Below the pieces are notes generated by a model that saw only the letters and a list, made by a program, of their open reading frames with translations, had not been told where the DNA came from and did not search any database. The translations under genes and the position numbers were made by a program. Shown here in pieces: positions 1-13,500 of a DNA stretch of 64,000 bases (position 1 is the first letter of the stretch; every line of letters begins with the position of its first letter). Source of the DNA: Acanthaster planci (taxonomy: Eukaryota; Echinodermata; Asteroidea; Valvatida; Acanthasteridae); the NCBI RefSeq assembly GCF_001949145.1, contig NW_019091364.1:3555964-3619963 (forward strand), written 5' to 3'.

Positions 1-300
1 ACCGGCAATGACCGGTAGAAAGGGAAACAAGTCAATTCGTTCCACAGTGCCAGGTCAACTCGTGTCCGAGTTACGCATTAATCAACACCCAAGTCATTTT
101 ATACCAGAGCCATCTCATACCCGAGTCAATTCGTGCCCCAGTTAACACGAACATCATACATGTATCAACATTGTGTATGGTCAACTTATGCCTAGCCTAC
201 ATGACGTAGGCCTACGTCAACTCATACCCAACATAGTCATCCTAACCTGATCTGTTCAGGTTCATTAGGCCCTATATTGAGAAAGTTGTATAACTTTTTA
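1..300. repeat. Degenerate short tandem repeats
   Basis: This stretch holds loosely repeated units resembling GTCAACTCATACCCGAG, for example near 30-70, 110-150 and 210-235. The copies differ in length and sequence, so this is an old, decayed tandem array. No coding sequence is seen. The remainder up to the transposon at 472 shows nothing I can identify. Confidence 0.45.
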
Positions 301-471
301 TTTGTACATTTCTGTTAATGTTACATCAACTTTAATTGTCAGGTTTTTGAGGGGCTGCTGTTGTGCTGCTTGCTACATGATTGGAAAACTGTCCCAATGA
401 TAATTTAATACATGTAGCATTGTTGACTTCTATCTACATGTATCTAAAAAAAGAAAGAGTCCATATACATA

Positions 472-1491
472 CAGTAATTTTCGGAATATAAGGTGCCTTG
501 ATTATAAGGCACAGGGCAGAAAATCTTCAGATTAAGGTTCAAAGCGTAGCGTATAAGGCGCACCATCACATGCGTTGGTAGATCGTTGCAACATGAAAGA
601 CTACCGCAACGGCTCGCCAAAATGGAACGGCTACCAAACGTTTTCTTCCAAATGTACATGTACACAAGAAAAGGCTGAAATAACATTGTGAGTCTTGTGC
701 CTGTACGTTAAAATAAGAATATCGCCAGATGCTCCATTGTTTATTATAAATCAACAAGGCATTTGTGACCTGTACGCTATTATATAACCCAGATAAAACT
801 TTTGTCCGCCAATCGCTCCCTAGAGGCGACGGTGGCGGAATGGCAGTGTTGTGTAATAAAATATTCCTGCGACTGGGTAAATGCAGAAAAAATGTTCCTC
901 CTCGCAAGTGGATTACCAGGAGAACGTTATAAGGTACTAAAAATTCACAAAAATGGTTGCATGAAGGACAAAATTCTTATAGATGTGGTAGATGTGAAAA
1001 TTTCACAAGCAATAAACACAACAAAAACGAACAGACGCTCCACTGCAATTTGAGTGGTGTTTGACACAAATATACTTACGGTTCTGGTTGTGTGACTGGT
1101 TGTTGGTTGTCTGCTACTACTAGTGTCAGATCTATGGCTTTGCACGGTCACTAACGAAAAGAGCTTTCAGCTGCCTGACCGCCGGCCGCATGCTGTATCG
1201 AACATGACTACCGCATCTTTCACGGTAAGGTCATGAAGGTCAAGCCCCGATTCCTTCAGGCCGGTTCCACCTTTCTGTTTTGATCAAGGCCTACGATGTT
1301 TCCAGGGAACGAGCGATTTTCATTCCCGAAGGATGCAAACTTTGTCAAAAATAGATTAGTGTTTCTACACATGAATCTCAAGTTTATTCTTCAAAGCTCA
1401 GCATGTAAGCCGTCCAGATGACAAGCCGCTCCAACAATTTTCACGGGCAAAATCAATGTATAAGCCGTACCTTATATTCTGAAAATTGCAG
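472..1491. mobile_element. pogo/Tc1-mariner-like DNA transposon remnant
   Basis: The left end begins CAGTAATTTTCGGAATATAA and the right end, read on the minus strand, begins CTGCAATTTTCAGAATATAA. These form an imperfect terminal inverted repeat. Each end is flanked by TA, the target duplication expected of the Tc1-mariner/pogo superfamily. Sub-terminal copies of a TATAAGGCGCA/TATAAGCCG motif lie inside both ends. The 1020-bp interior has only short reading frames and I cannot recognise a transposase, so it is non-autonomous or decayed. A short open frame at 802-1053 lies inside it and is not recognisable. Confidence 0.6.
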
Positions 1492-1493
1492 TA

Positions 1494-4400
1494 TATGTAC
1501 ACGTGTGTAGACAACACTAATTTTGCCTTAATTTAATGTTAACACAACCATCAGAAAGTGATAACGTGTCACAAAAAATGAAATTTAGCAGAAAAATTCT
1601 AAAAGTACTGTACATGTACCGGTAACACTTAGAAAACACTTTTTTTTTCAGATATGTCTCATCAGTTGTGCGCAGGGGCATCAAGTGTACATGTACATGT
1701 ATAATATACATGTACATATATATATAGAACTCTTTCCCTAAAAAGTTTTATAACATGCTTTTAAGTTCAAGTCTCACCTGTCTTGTTGTAACTTTTGCAT
1801 CTGTAAAAATGTCCAGTCGTCTGTATTGAAGAAATTAAAAAAGCATGAGCATCATTAATTTGATCTTGGTTTCAGTTTTCACAAAAGCTTCCTTTCCTGT
1901 CTTGAGTGACTTGTACACTACAAACTAGGCTTTAAGTCAATTTTTTGAACTATAAGCTGCTTGCTGCGATTTATGGCATGGCAGTGAAGGGATGCCCTAA
2001 CTTGACAATGCCTCCCAGAGCTGACTGATGTCAGCCCCTTGTGAAAGGGTCTGCTTAGGTCAGAATTACAAAGAACCTGCCTGATGCGATGGCTAACAAA
2101 AGACTCCCCCCATAAAAAATTCCCCAGATTAAAACAAAACAACTAAATGTCACAATGGATTAATTACACACACATAATTCCTTGAATTGCCATAATATGA
2201 GCATGCTTGAGAGGAAATCGTGCCTACGATGAGCACGTTTCATAGTCGCATTCAACTTAGTTAAACTACTAGTACCTGGTACATGAAATGAGTGTATTTA
2301 ATGTGCATTTTGGTTCTACCTGAGTAAATTGATTAAATCCATTCTCCCCCACCAGAACAACCTTTATTCCTGTGAACCCACCCACGCACATTCCTCTGCC
2401 ACCCGTTTCATTAGACCACTAAAGACCACAAGTTCTGTACTTTCTGCTGTTAGAGAAGAGCTTTAAAAGAAACCCCTCAGAATTTCGCTGTGGCGTGAAA
2501 TTGCATTCAGCGGGAGGGGGTTGACCCAGAAATAAGCAGAAAAGGAACTTGCTGTTTTGAAGAAAAGACTTGCAGGCTGGATGGAGCATATCCTGTATGG
2601 GCCTGCTTGTTGGGTTGTGTTGGGGCTCTGTTCAGAGTCAATGTTGTTTTCTTTGTGGGGGCAACTTCCTCTCTTATTTTTGGAGACGTTTTCGACCATG
2701 CATGTTAAATTTGTAAGCTCTGAGTAAATTGAATTTTTGTGCTTGCTTTGCCAACTTCCTGTTTTGACATGCTTTAAAAATTTACGGTGCCAAGCACATG
2801 AAAGTCATGTATACGTACATGTACGTACAAGTGTATGAACTGTACAGTTAACCACTACAGTCCTGTAACTCATTGGATACTCAATGCATGTTGTGTGTCC
2901 TAACCCTCATTTTGCAGGAGCAGGCCATTCAAAAGCAAATCTATGCTTCACCCTTTACCTAAATGTTGTTCTTTAACGTGTTAATGTTTTTTAATAATAA
3001 TAATAGATTCAGCGCAGATTGTTCAACTTGTGTCATACTGTACATGTACTAGCAGTTGTTGTAGACTGTTGTTGGTTTCTGTCTGAAAGGATGTATACCA
3101 TACACTGCATAGCAAAATTCAAGGAAGTCGCTCAATGCCGACGCCAGCTTAATACTGTGTACTTGTATGCTAGTTTTTCAGTGTAGGTTACCGGCATGAC
3201 CTTCCTGTCATTAAGCTCATTGGCCAAGTGGTTACTTCCTTTCTAGAATGAAACCTGCCCTCAGGCTTCTGCCTGCGGAGTTAAGCTGGTACTCCCAAGA
3301 ATTCTCCCTTCTCCCCCCTCCCCTCCCCGCAACAAAATTGACAGGAGTCCGAAAGAAATTTGCCTGTTATGTAAGCTTGTCTATGTCAACCTAGGGGTGT
3401 GTGTCACCATTCAGTTCAGCAGTGGACCCATAATGCCCTGATAACAAGGGTTTTTTATGCAGCTGCCCAATTGTGGCCAATTTGATAAGGGAGTACAATG
3501 TACCCGTACATTACATGCACTGGGTACACACTACATGACGTCACTGCTGTGCTGATTTCAGCTATTACAAGAAAAAAATAGGTCAGTCTGTGTACAAATG
3601 AATGTACATGTAACAAGTGTTTTGCAATGTACCGGTACATTGTACAGGTAAGACAAGATTTACACGTACATACATATACTAGCACATGTGTATAGATTAG
3701 AAAAGACAAATTTGCATTTTATTTAAAGAAAATTTAATTTTACAGGTTAGAATGGGCAGATACAGTTGATCAGAAAACGAGAGCTTTTGATATGCACATC
3801 CTGTTGGTATGGTTGGTTTTTGAAGGATGTGATGAGACGTTAGACACTAACCTGTAAAGTTTGATTCCTAAAGGTTTCTTTTTTTCATTTGAAGATGAAA
3901 TACTGGCCAGTAAAGTACCGGTAAAGCTACTTAAATTTTAAGGATTTTTCCATAAAAGGAAAAACAACTGTGGAGAGGGAAACATCGGTTCTTGACAAAA
4001 AGCAATTTCTTCGTCTTATTTGTGACACTTACTGGTATTTTTTTCTTGTCTTTGACCCGCTTTTGTGTGATAAAATCTAAAATAGATGTGGTACAGTTTT
4101 ACTCGTATGTTAACAGCCAAACAAGTATTAAAACACAGCGCAGTGCTTGACACATTTTTAATGGCACTTGAGTCTGCAGAGGTGTTCAATAAAGGTGGAG
4201 GGTTGCTCAGGGCACACTCTGAAGCGTGTCTGGTTTGCTTTCTTCTTGTATGATTTTCCAACAAAAATCTCAGGCACTCTGGCCCTTGTTGCACTGTTCT
4301 TAGCGTGGATACGTGTACATGTACACTTAGGTAGCCTCCCATCAACTGTACCTGGTACACTATCTACCGTACATTGTACATGTACATGTGTAAATGTATG

Positions 4401-7400
4401 TACCGGCACAGTACTTGGAAATACTAGAGTGCCAAGCGTCCTAATGTACATGTACATGTACAGTAGACTGCTGTGCTGTAAACAGGTAATTACAGGTTCC
4501 TAGTCTTTGAAGACTCTAGTCCTCAAAGGAGAGGTTCAAATTGCAGCACACACAGTGGAACAATTCATGAAAAAGGTGCTTGATTCAGTAGTTACTGGTC
4601 CACAGAAATTGAGAGAGAACAAAAAGCATGTTTATAAAATGATTTTTGTGTTACTGTAGACTGAAACTGCAGTGTACATGTACATTGTACGGCTACATAC
4701 ATGTACAGTACATGTACATGTATGCACATATACATGTATATACATGTACCACATCGTACAATGTATACAGCAGGGGCGAGATTTGTCAGGATTTTTCCTG
4801 ATTTCAGGACTTTTTTAATCATCTGTTTCCTAATTTCAGGATGCTAACTATAGATTTAATTTGGTAAAAATCCTGAGTTTACGATTAAGGTGTATAAATA
4901 CGCATGAAATGGTTATATTAAGGGGTTTCTTCAAGCAAACACAGATCTTGCATGTACAGTATGTACATGTAACTACACCCTGTACCATACACCACAGTGG
5001 GGCCCTTGAAACCTCTAGTGAGGATATTCTATTCTCCTTCAATCTTACCCCTGATACAGGTACCGGTACATGTATCCAGTCCATACTCGTACTGATATAC
5101 GGGTAGTACCGTACATGTACCGGTACCAAGTTAGAGTGTACAGTACATTGTACATGTTTTTGTATTGTACATACATGTATTTTGGCAAACCATGGAAGCG
5201 CTTAAAAGTCCCATCCTACATGTATCTTCATGTACCATGTATATGTATGCAATACATGTTAGTAATTTTCATGTATCAGTTACCCATAATGTGTGAGGTT
5301 TAGGTTGTACACAATTTACATGTACATGTACGACAGGGGTACACGTACATGTACATACATGTAGGCCTACATGTACATTACATTCAAATTTACATGTAAT
5401 TTACATGTATCATCACTTATACATGTACATTACATTCAAATTTACATGTATCATCACTTATCATCACTGACGCACCTGGACATGAAAAAGAGCAATGACA
5501 AGGTGAATTGTAATTTTCCATGTAACAAATACATGTACATGTACATGTACATGTAGAATGTGTACTGACCGGTAAATTTGGGCTCTAATTGACAGTGTGC
5601 ATGATTGTGTTATTGTCTTGTGTCGACTCGACTGCATAAACATTGTACAATGAATGACCAATACCGCTTGCCTGTTGTGACATACATGTACATGTATTAA
5701 CACTAGTCATCAGCATCTGATCTTATGACTGCCAGACTTCATGGGGGGTGGAGGCTGGATTGGGGCTGACTCCTGCAGCTGTCACAGAGCAGGCCAGATG
5801 ATGGCAGACACCGATTACCATTTCCTGGAACCCAATACACTGATTGGACTACTGGCTCTGATGGCTATCGGATATTGCACTTTAAGTTTGATTGATTGGG
5901 TAGACTTTGTGGTTACTGGCTCTAGGGGAAAAAACATGAAATTGTCTTGAAATGAAAGGCTCCTGCTGTTAACATGGGTGAGATGTTTGTGTTGTAATGT
6001 ACATGTACATACATGTACCAGTACAACATTTACAGTGTTGTACAAATTGGCAATTCCACGATTGGTTTTTGTTTCATTTTGGGATACACTGAACATTTTC
6101 AACAAGTGCTTTTTGGTTTTTTTTTTTTGTTGCGTGTGCATCGTCATTTACACAAAAGTTCACATACATGTACATATACCGGGGTGCAAAGCAAAAACAT
6201 CTTGAAGTCATGTACCTGTACATGTACCGGTACTTGTATGTAAATGAACCAGAGTGAACCGGTACGTGTACATATGTACTGCATGTTTTATCCCTTACTT
6301 GTACATGTGCATGTAAGCACTTTTAACAAAATACAACCTGCCCAGAAGCACCACAGTACTGCTGTGGATCTCAGTCTAAATTTATGTGCATTATAATTGC
6401 TATTCCCACTGGTTCTTTTCTTTTGCAGAGTGAGAGTGCCCACTTGAAGTCTTCCCCCCCCCTCCTTCTGTCAACAATCCCAATTTCCTGTGGCTACTAT
6501 CCTACTGTAGTTGAAGCCAATAAAAGTAAAACAGCGATACCCTTTCACTTTTTCAGACCTGAACTCAAGTACTATATGTTCATGTACATGTACTGGCAGG
6601 TTACAGTCTCCAGGGAAACACCTTTGCAGTTTGAGGCGGGCCTCCCAAAAGAGTAAATAACCGGATGTTTGTGTGCGATTCCAACTCAGAATCCCAGGGA
6701 TTATTCACAAGGTGTCATCCAGCATAGAGAAAGTTGCAGCAGAGCGACCGGTGGGGAAAGAAAGACCGCAATCCATCCGCTTGATATGTGCACGCATAAT
6801 TCCCCACCTCCGCAACTCGTGAATTTTTGATGCACTTCACGACGTGAGCACCAGAGACGGCAAGATGTCTCTGCTCGTCTGTCCGTCCATCTTAAGTGTG
6901 TAGTTTCCGGCCTGAGCTTCCTGCAAACGCGAGTGGGAAGCGTGGACAGCTTTCCCCCTCCCCCCAAGATGCTGATGAATATAAACTGATCTTCCGTGCA
7001 TCCTAATCCAGTGAAATGAATTTGATCGTCTTTTCCGCTTGATATCAACATTATTAAGTGCCAACTGAATGTCTGCTCGCAAATGCACCCCCCTCCAGTG
7101 ATTGGAAACATTGATGCTAGCCAAGCGCCTCAACTTTGCTTGGGAATACTGCATGAATCTCCCATTCACTGAGACACCTCCTGTTAAGGTCACCCATGCT
7201 TCCTTGGCTTAAAAAAAAAGACGACAGGCACTCCATCAAACGTCCAAACCGGTTGTCAGCAAAGAGACACTGATCGATGCCCCTCAGGAACTGGGCAAGT
7301 AAAAACTGGAGTTGACTGGAAACGTACTGTACATGTCATTTGGAAATTAGCCACCAAAGCAGTATTTCACATACGGATCCAACAGTCCATAACATTGTTT

Positions 7401-7529
7401 ATTGAAAAAAGTCTTCATTCTTCATCCCCAAAAATTTGACTTCTCGGTAGTGTGCTTCAGTGCTGCTCATTGTGCGAGGACTTTCCCAAGAAAGGGAGAC
7501 CAAGACGAAAAGAGATATTGACATAGAAA
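1494..7529. other. Intergenic DNA upstream of MRAS
   Basis: No convincing coding exon is seen here. The stretch is rich in GTACATGTAC and GTACCGGTAC palindromes, densest at about 4310-5560 and 5990-6300. Short reading frames such as 5741-5950 lack any recognisable domain or splice context. The last few hundred bases presumably contain the MRAS promoter and 5' untranslated sequence, but no core promoter element stands out. Confidence 0.5.
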
Positions 7530-10500
7530 ATGTCCAATGCACTGCAAGACATGTCCCGCGACAATCTCACGACGTACAAGTTGGTGGTTGTCGGGGACGG
7601 AGGCGTAGGGAAGAGCGCCATCACCATACAGTTCTTCCAGAAGATGTTTGTGGCCGACTACGACCCGACCATTGAAGACTCCTACATCCAGCACACGGAG
7701 ATTGACGGGGAATGGTGCATTCTGGATGGTAAGGACTGTTTCTTTCTTTTTTCCTGTTTTATCTCACTTTTGAGGCAAGCCCATGATTTCACACATGTAC
7801 ACTGTACATGTACATTGCAGAAGCCCTCGAGTTATTTATGGATTTCAGGATTTCTCATTTCACTGTTGAGTTTTTTATGTTACTGGTCAGATTTGTTGTG
7901 TAAAAGAAAACATGGCATTACTGTACTGGTACCAGGTACAGGTGGGACAAAAAGTGACATTTCCGGGGATTTGCCTGCTATGGATTAACCTTAGCTCCCT
8001 TAGAGGCATTTTTCAAGAGCTTTACGGAATTTCTTTCAAATCCACCTCTGTTCAGGAAGGTGGCACATTCTTCAGCTTTGGAGTCCCATAGAAAGCATAC
8101 ATGTATGGAGTACAAATGTGGGGACAGTGCTCAGCAAGTTCCCACAACTTCGTGGCATATTTGGCTAGCAATAAAAAACTTCCTCATAACACTTTGGTGT
8201 GTACCTGTGTACAGCCCTTATTTCCAGCTTGTGATTTGTTTCAGGTCTCCCTGAATTAGTGCATTGTTCTGGTTAAACCATAAAGTACAGGTCAATGCCC
8301 CAGCAATAGTGAAATCCTGCTGAAACCGTCATACAGGTACATGTACATGGGCTAAGTACATGTACAGTACATGTATCAAGGCCTTGCACAGAAAAAAGTA
8401 ACAAAAATGGGTTCAGATGTTACATTGAGACTCTCCCAAGTCATCGCAGTAGAGGAATCAGTCAGAGCAAGATTCCCTTGGGGTACTGATACGTGTACAT
8501 GTACATGTGTGTGTGCCCAGAACAAAAGCGAATCTTTTCAAGAAGGCCTAAAATACCATTAAGTTCTACGGGTATACATTTACTCCAAATTTCCCTGCTA
8601 AAATTAATCTATTTTGTATTCTTTGTCCCGCTTTACCATTCCGAACAATTTAAAATCAATATATTTCAAAATATCTAACTCATTTTGGTTTTTCCTTCCA
8701 TCTTTCTCTAGTTAAAGTGTCAGGTGGTAAAATTCAATAGAAAAGCCAGAGGTGTTCACTAAAATCAGTGAGTAGGGCCGCTTCACACTTGAATGGGCAT
8801 GGGAAACCCTGGGTGAGAGTCTCCATGGGAGATAAATTAAAGGGAAGCCACCATAAAAGAATTGTGTTCAGGACAGAAGCTTCTCTATTCTTCCCAATTT
8901 TTGCAGTGGAAGTGTGAGTGTGTTTGAAATCATCTTTGCATGAGAAGGGAGGGAGATCTCCAACGTATACATATACATCATAGAGCCAATATTGAGAGCA
9001 ACCCTGTCTAATCCTTTCATCAGATTCTCAGCTTGAAAACTTTGGGTTGGAAATTTCAACTTGCTGAGGTGACAATGAAGCCAGTGGCTCACCAAGGAAT
9101 GACTCTGGAACAACTGGCTGGCATGTGGAAAGAAAATTTAAAGAAAATTTCCTTCTTTGACGAACATGCCATTTAACCATACACCAGAGTTTTCAATGTG
9201 CCTTGTGAACCTGTTGCCTCAAACAGCAGTGCACAATAGTACATGTAGCTTTGTACTGTGCCTCAATCATGTGACCCCCATGACTCCCAGTATTTATTCA
9301 TTGTCAAATGGAAATCCAAACGAAGCCATCCCAAGAATCCTGCTAAAGCCGTCAGTGGCAAATTTCATGTTTTGTCCCAACACAAAACAATAGTAAACAC
9401 AGCAAAAGAGGGCTGGACACATGTACTACGTAGTGTATTTACCGGTATGTACATGTACTTGTTCATGTACATTTACATGTACATGTACACGTGGGTAGGA
9501 GTGCAAGCACAAACTTCAGAAAGCCTAGTCACATGTGTCAGTTGGCAGGGGGTAAAGATGATTAGAAAAGAAAAATTATGTTAGTTTAAAAAGTGGAGTT
9601 GTACATGTACATACCTTACATATACCGGTACATGTTGTATTCAAGGCTGTAATTGGGGAAAAGGGATGTTTACATGTACCTTGAAAACCCCAACCAACAG
9701 CACATTTCCCACCTGTTAAACTTCAAAACCAACAATGTTCTCCACACCCATTAAATTTGGAAAATCAATAGTGTTTTTAACTTGTTGAACTTTTAAAAAT
9801 AAGTGTTCTCTCACAGGTTTGCTCAACAATGAAAACAGTCACATTTCTCTCAGTCATAGTTGCTTCTCAGTCTTAGTCGCTCCTTTTTCCACCTTTATTA
9901 AACAGCACCGGTACACTTGCCAGTTGCCCCTGGTGTGTCTTTGCCCTGGGGGTGGGATTTCCTTGGTGTCGGGCTGTTTGTCAGCATTTCAAATTGCCTA
10001 ACTTTCATTTTTCAGATGTACCTGTACATGTACTTTGCATATTGGAGATGTTAAGTTTAAGATGCTTTCCTCGTCAACATGAAACTCAAGCTGACCTGAA
10101 CATTTGGGTGTTGGTCCACGGGGTCGGAACACGCCTAATGAATTGTACAATGGTGCGACTTGCGCATATTGCTGCCCCCAAACCAGATGTCTGGAATTAA
10201 TTTCCTACGTGGGAAGAACAGACGTTCATGTAACACGTACATGTGTATGCAATCAGAAAAAGAAAAAAAAAATTGGGTAAGCTTCTTTCCTTATCAGGTC
10301 AGATTTCCTCTTGGAAACCAATCTTCCGGGAGGGATTACATTGTACATGTACATGTACATTCAATCACACGCACATTTGTCAGTCTAGGTTTATGCATGT
10401 TCTTCATTTTGCAGCATGTACATGTACGTGAACATACACGTACTAGTAATGTATGTAAATTTGGATTCACTTTTTTGGTTACACAGTACTGTACAGTGCC

Positions 10501-13500
10501 TGGACATGTGCATCATGGACCCACGATGTTCCAGTACATGTGTTTGTACATGTACCGGTACTGTACATGTACATGTACCTGGGGCTGTACATCTGGTAAG
10601 CCTTCATGCATGTGCTGTAATTGATATGATGTTCAGTTACAGTATCTCATGGTTGTACCAAAACTGACAGCAGCGAGCTACTGGTACATATAGTTCGATA
10701 TTTCAAAAATGGCAAGGTCGAACCATGGTTGCAAGGCATTGTACAGCAGGTATGGCTGCACTAATGGGATAGACCTCACGTGCACAGATTGACCTCAGAT
10801 GTGCTTTATTTGAAATGTACGGCTGGCCTGCGCTGTCAAAAAAAAACAATTTTTCCAAACTGGTTCATTGCTGTCTGAGATTAAGGGCCAGCATTAAATT
10901 CCAAAGACTCCACATGACTGACTGTGACATGTCAGGAATTCATTTTTTGTCATGCCAGACTGGTTTGTCACAAAGCCTGTACAGTACATGTACATGTACA
11001 TTATATTTACAGAAGGTTCTCTAACAGAAAGTACAGCGTAGTGCTTGGAGCTGCGGATATATGCTAGGTACACTGGGTTAAAAAACACCCTCATGACTTA
11101 CCGGTTCATTCTGCTGAACATTGTTATTATAAAAACTGTCCAAGTTACTGCTCATTACTCAACGGAGCATATTTCTAATAAGCACCATGCACATAAAACA
11201 TAGGGTTCATTAACCCTAACACTCTTCAGTCCTGCACCTGTTGGAGGACTGAGGACTGTTAGGGTTAATATCTCTAAAAGGTGTGGAAGTGCTGTTCAAA
11301 AACACTGTGAAGAATGGAGTTTAAAAAATGATAGTCACAGGTTTACCCATGGTTTTATCTGTATTAGTAAGAAAGAAAGATCTTTATTTATTATTCTTTC
11401 ATTGATTGGATGTAGGCCTACTGGTTTTTGAGAACCTTACTGCCTTGCTTTAGTATTATGAGAAGATGAATTTTTTTCCAGTTTGCATGCACAACTGGCC
11501 AAGTGTGAGATATTCCAATTAAAAAATTAATTTGACAGAAATTCAGACGATAATTGAATTTTGCGGGCGGCCAGCACAGAGGCTCAACTCACCATGTACA
11601 AATTGGCTGGCTTCCTTGATTGCTTCATGCTGCACCACATTGGCCTTCCATTCAGCACACGTGCGTGCGTACAAGTCCATTCAGGTTTGCCGGATGTTTC
11701 ATGGCCCAACGAGTCCCCCTGCCCCCACTGTCAGGATTTTTGCCCCAGGGTAGATCAAAGCAGCCAGGGGATTAATCAAGTTATTAGCAACACCTGTGGA
11801 CACCGCTGAGGTCATAAACTGCTTTTTCCCCCTCTGCAGTAATAAGGCTCAAGTTTCAGCTATAAAGTTACTGTACAAATATGTATGAAAGTATTTACAT
11901 GTATGCAGAGAGACAGTTTCATGCAGGCATTTAAAAAGCCTACCAGTACATTCAGTCTGTAAGGTTTGAAAGTTTGTCATTTTAAAAAGAACCTGCTGTT
12001 TTTAACAAATGTACGCATTTCACCTACCAGTATGATATTGCAATTGAAATTTAACCTGTAAAGTAGGAATGAAAAATTCTCTTTGCACTTTTTGCTCTTC
12101 CCAGGGAATTCATTTTTCATTTCACAAACTGTGAAAAAGTTTCCCCAAGGTGGGGAAAGAGTTTCACATATTTCCACACAAGTACAGTGTGTAAGGAAGA
12201 ATTTTCACTGATTTTGCCACAAGTGGCAAAACATTTACCAGTACATGTATTGTACATGTACCAGTATTTACAGTGTACACGAGTACAAACATGTACATCT
12301 ACATGACGTGTGTATGCATTTTCACACAAGTTGGAAATTATTTTTCCCCCTTGTGAATATGGCAGTAAATTCTTGTCACAAACATTCCCACTCCAATTCA
12401 CAGTGTCACCTGTCACTTTGGAATGCAGTATAGTATAGTAGGTATAGTGTAACACTTTTTTTTTTCCTTTTTCACCAGTGCTGGACACTGCCGGACAAGA
12501 GGAATTCAGTGCCATGAGAGAGCAGTACATGAGGAAAGGTGACGGCTTTTTGATTGTCTACTCCGTCATTGATAAGGCCAGCTTTGAGAATACCAAGTCT
12601 TTCTACACGCAGATTCTCCGGGTCAAAGACAGGTACGCTTTACTGGGAGTTACAGTAGCCAGCCGGTTTGTTTCACACGGATCTGGATCGCAATCCAGAA
12701 TCCGCCTGATGGATGGAGCGAACCAGCTTTGGGAAAACTGATTGAGATCAAGATTTGTATGAAACAAACCAGCCCAAAGGGGATGTCATTTTTGGAAGGA
12801 ATGGTTCAGGACTTATCAAGATTTTACTGTACATGTATATACCACTACAGTAGCTGCATACAGTAATTACAGACTGGTGTGGAAAGTGAGATCATGGTGA
12901 TTCAGAACAGCAACATTTATGTGTACATGTACATATTTTTTACATGTATCAGGGATGTGAGAATTCAGCGTTTTAGCTGATTTCAGCTTTTTTTGTTTAG
13001 ATGTTGACCCTGAATTTCAGCTTTTTTGTATACCTGGTCTGTACAAAAGTATAGGAACTGTTTATATTTCGGCTTTTTGCTAGGTTTCAGCTTTAATTTT
13101 AAGTGGCCACTCACACCCCTGATTTCTATGTATGTAACCATACAATTGGACATGTACACGTACATGGTACATGTATTAGGAAAAACTGCGCGCCCCAAAA
13201 ATTCTAATACTCTCGAGGTGAAAAAGTCATGGTTGCTTAAGTAGGGCCCTGGGTCAAACTGCCAGTTACTGTATGTGGGTATGTGGCAAAATGTCACACC
13301 GATAAAAACAGCACGATTGTAGATCTCAGTCAGGGAAAAAGGTCACGTCAGATACATGTACATGTAAATGATGAGCTTGAAAAATCCTGAAGTTTCATTC
13401 GAGAGGATTCAGTCTTGCCTAGGGGCTTGTGAAGGACTTGTTATTCTCTTGGAGGGTTTTTTGGGGGGGTTGGCCATGCTGTTTTTGTTCTTTTCTTTAA

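Noticed and set aside
4016-4503. Overlapping reading frames of about 100 codons on both strands
   Set aside because: The TACATG repeats lack stop codons in several frames and give His/Val/Tyr/Met-rich products. There is no splice context or recognisable domain.
5741-5950. Short frame with a hydrophobic segment starting MGGGGW
   Set aside because: Isolated, no homology I recognise, no upstream promoter or splice sites; likely chance.
6701-7193. Two overlapping minus-strand frames of 118 and 136 codons before MRAS
   Set aside because: No known domain, and the overlap in different frames indicates chance open sequence in the MRAS upstream region.
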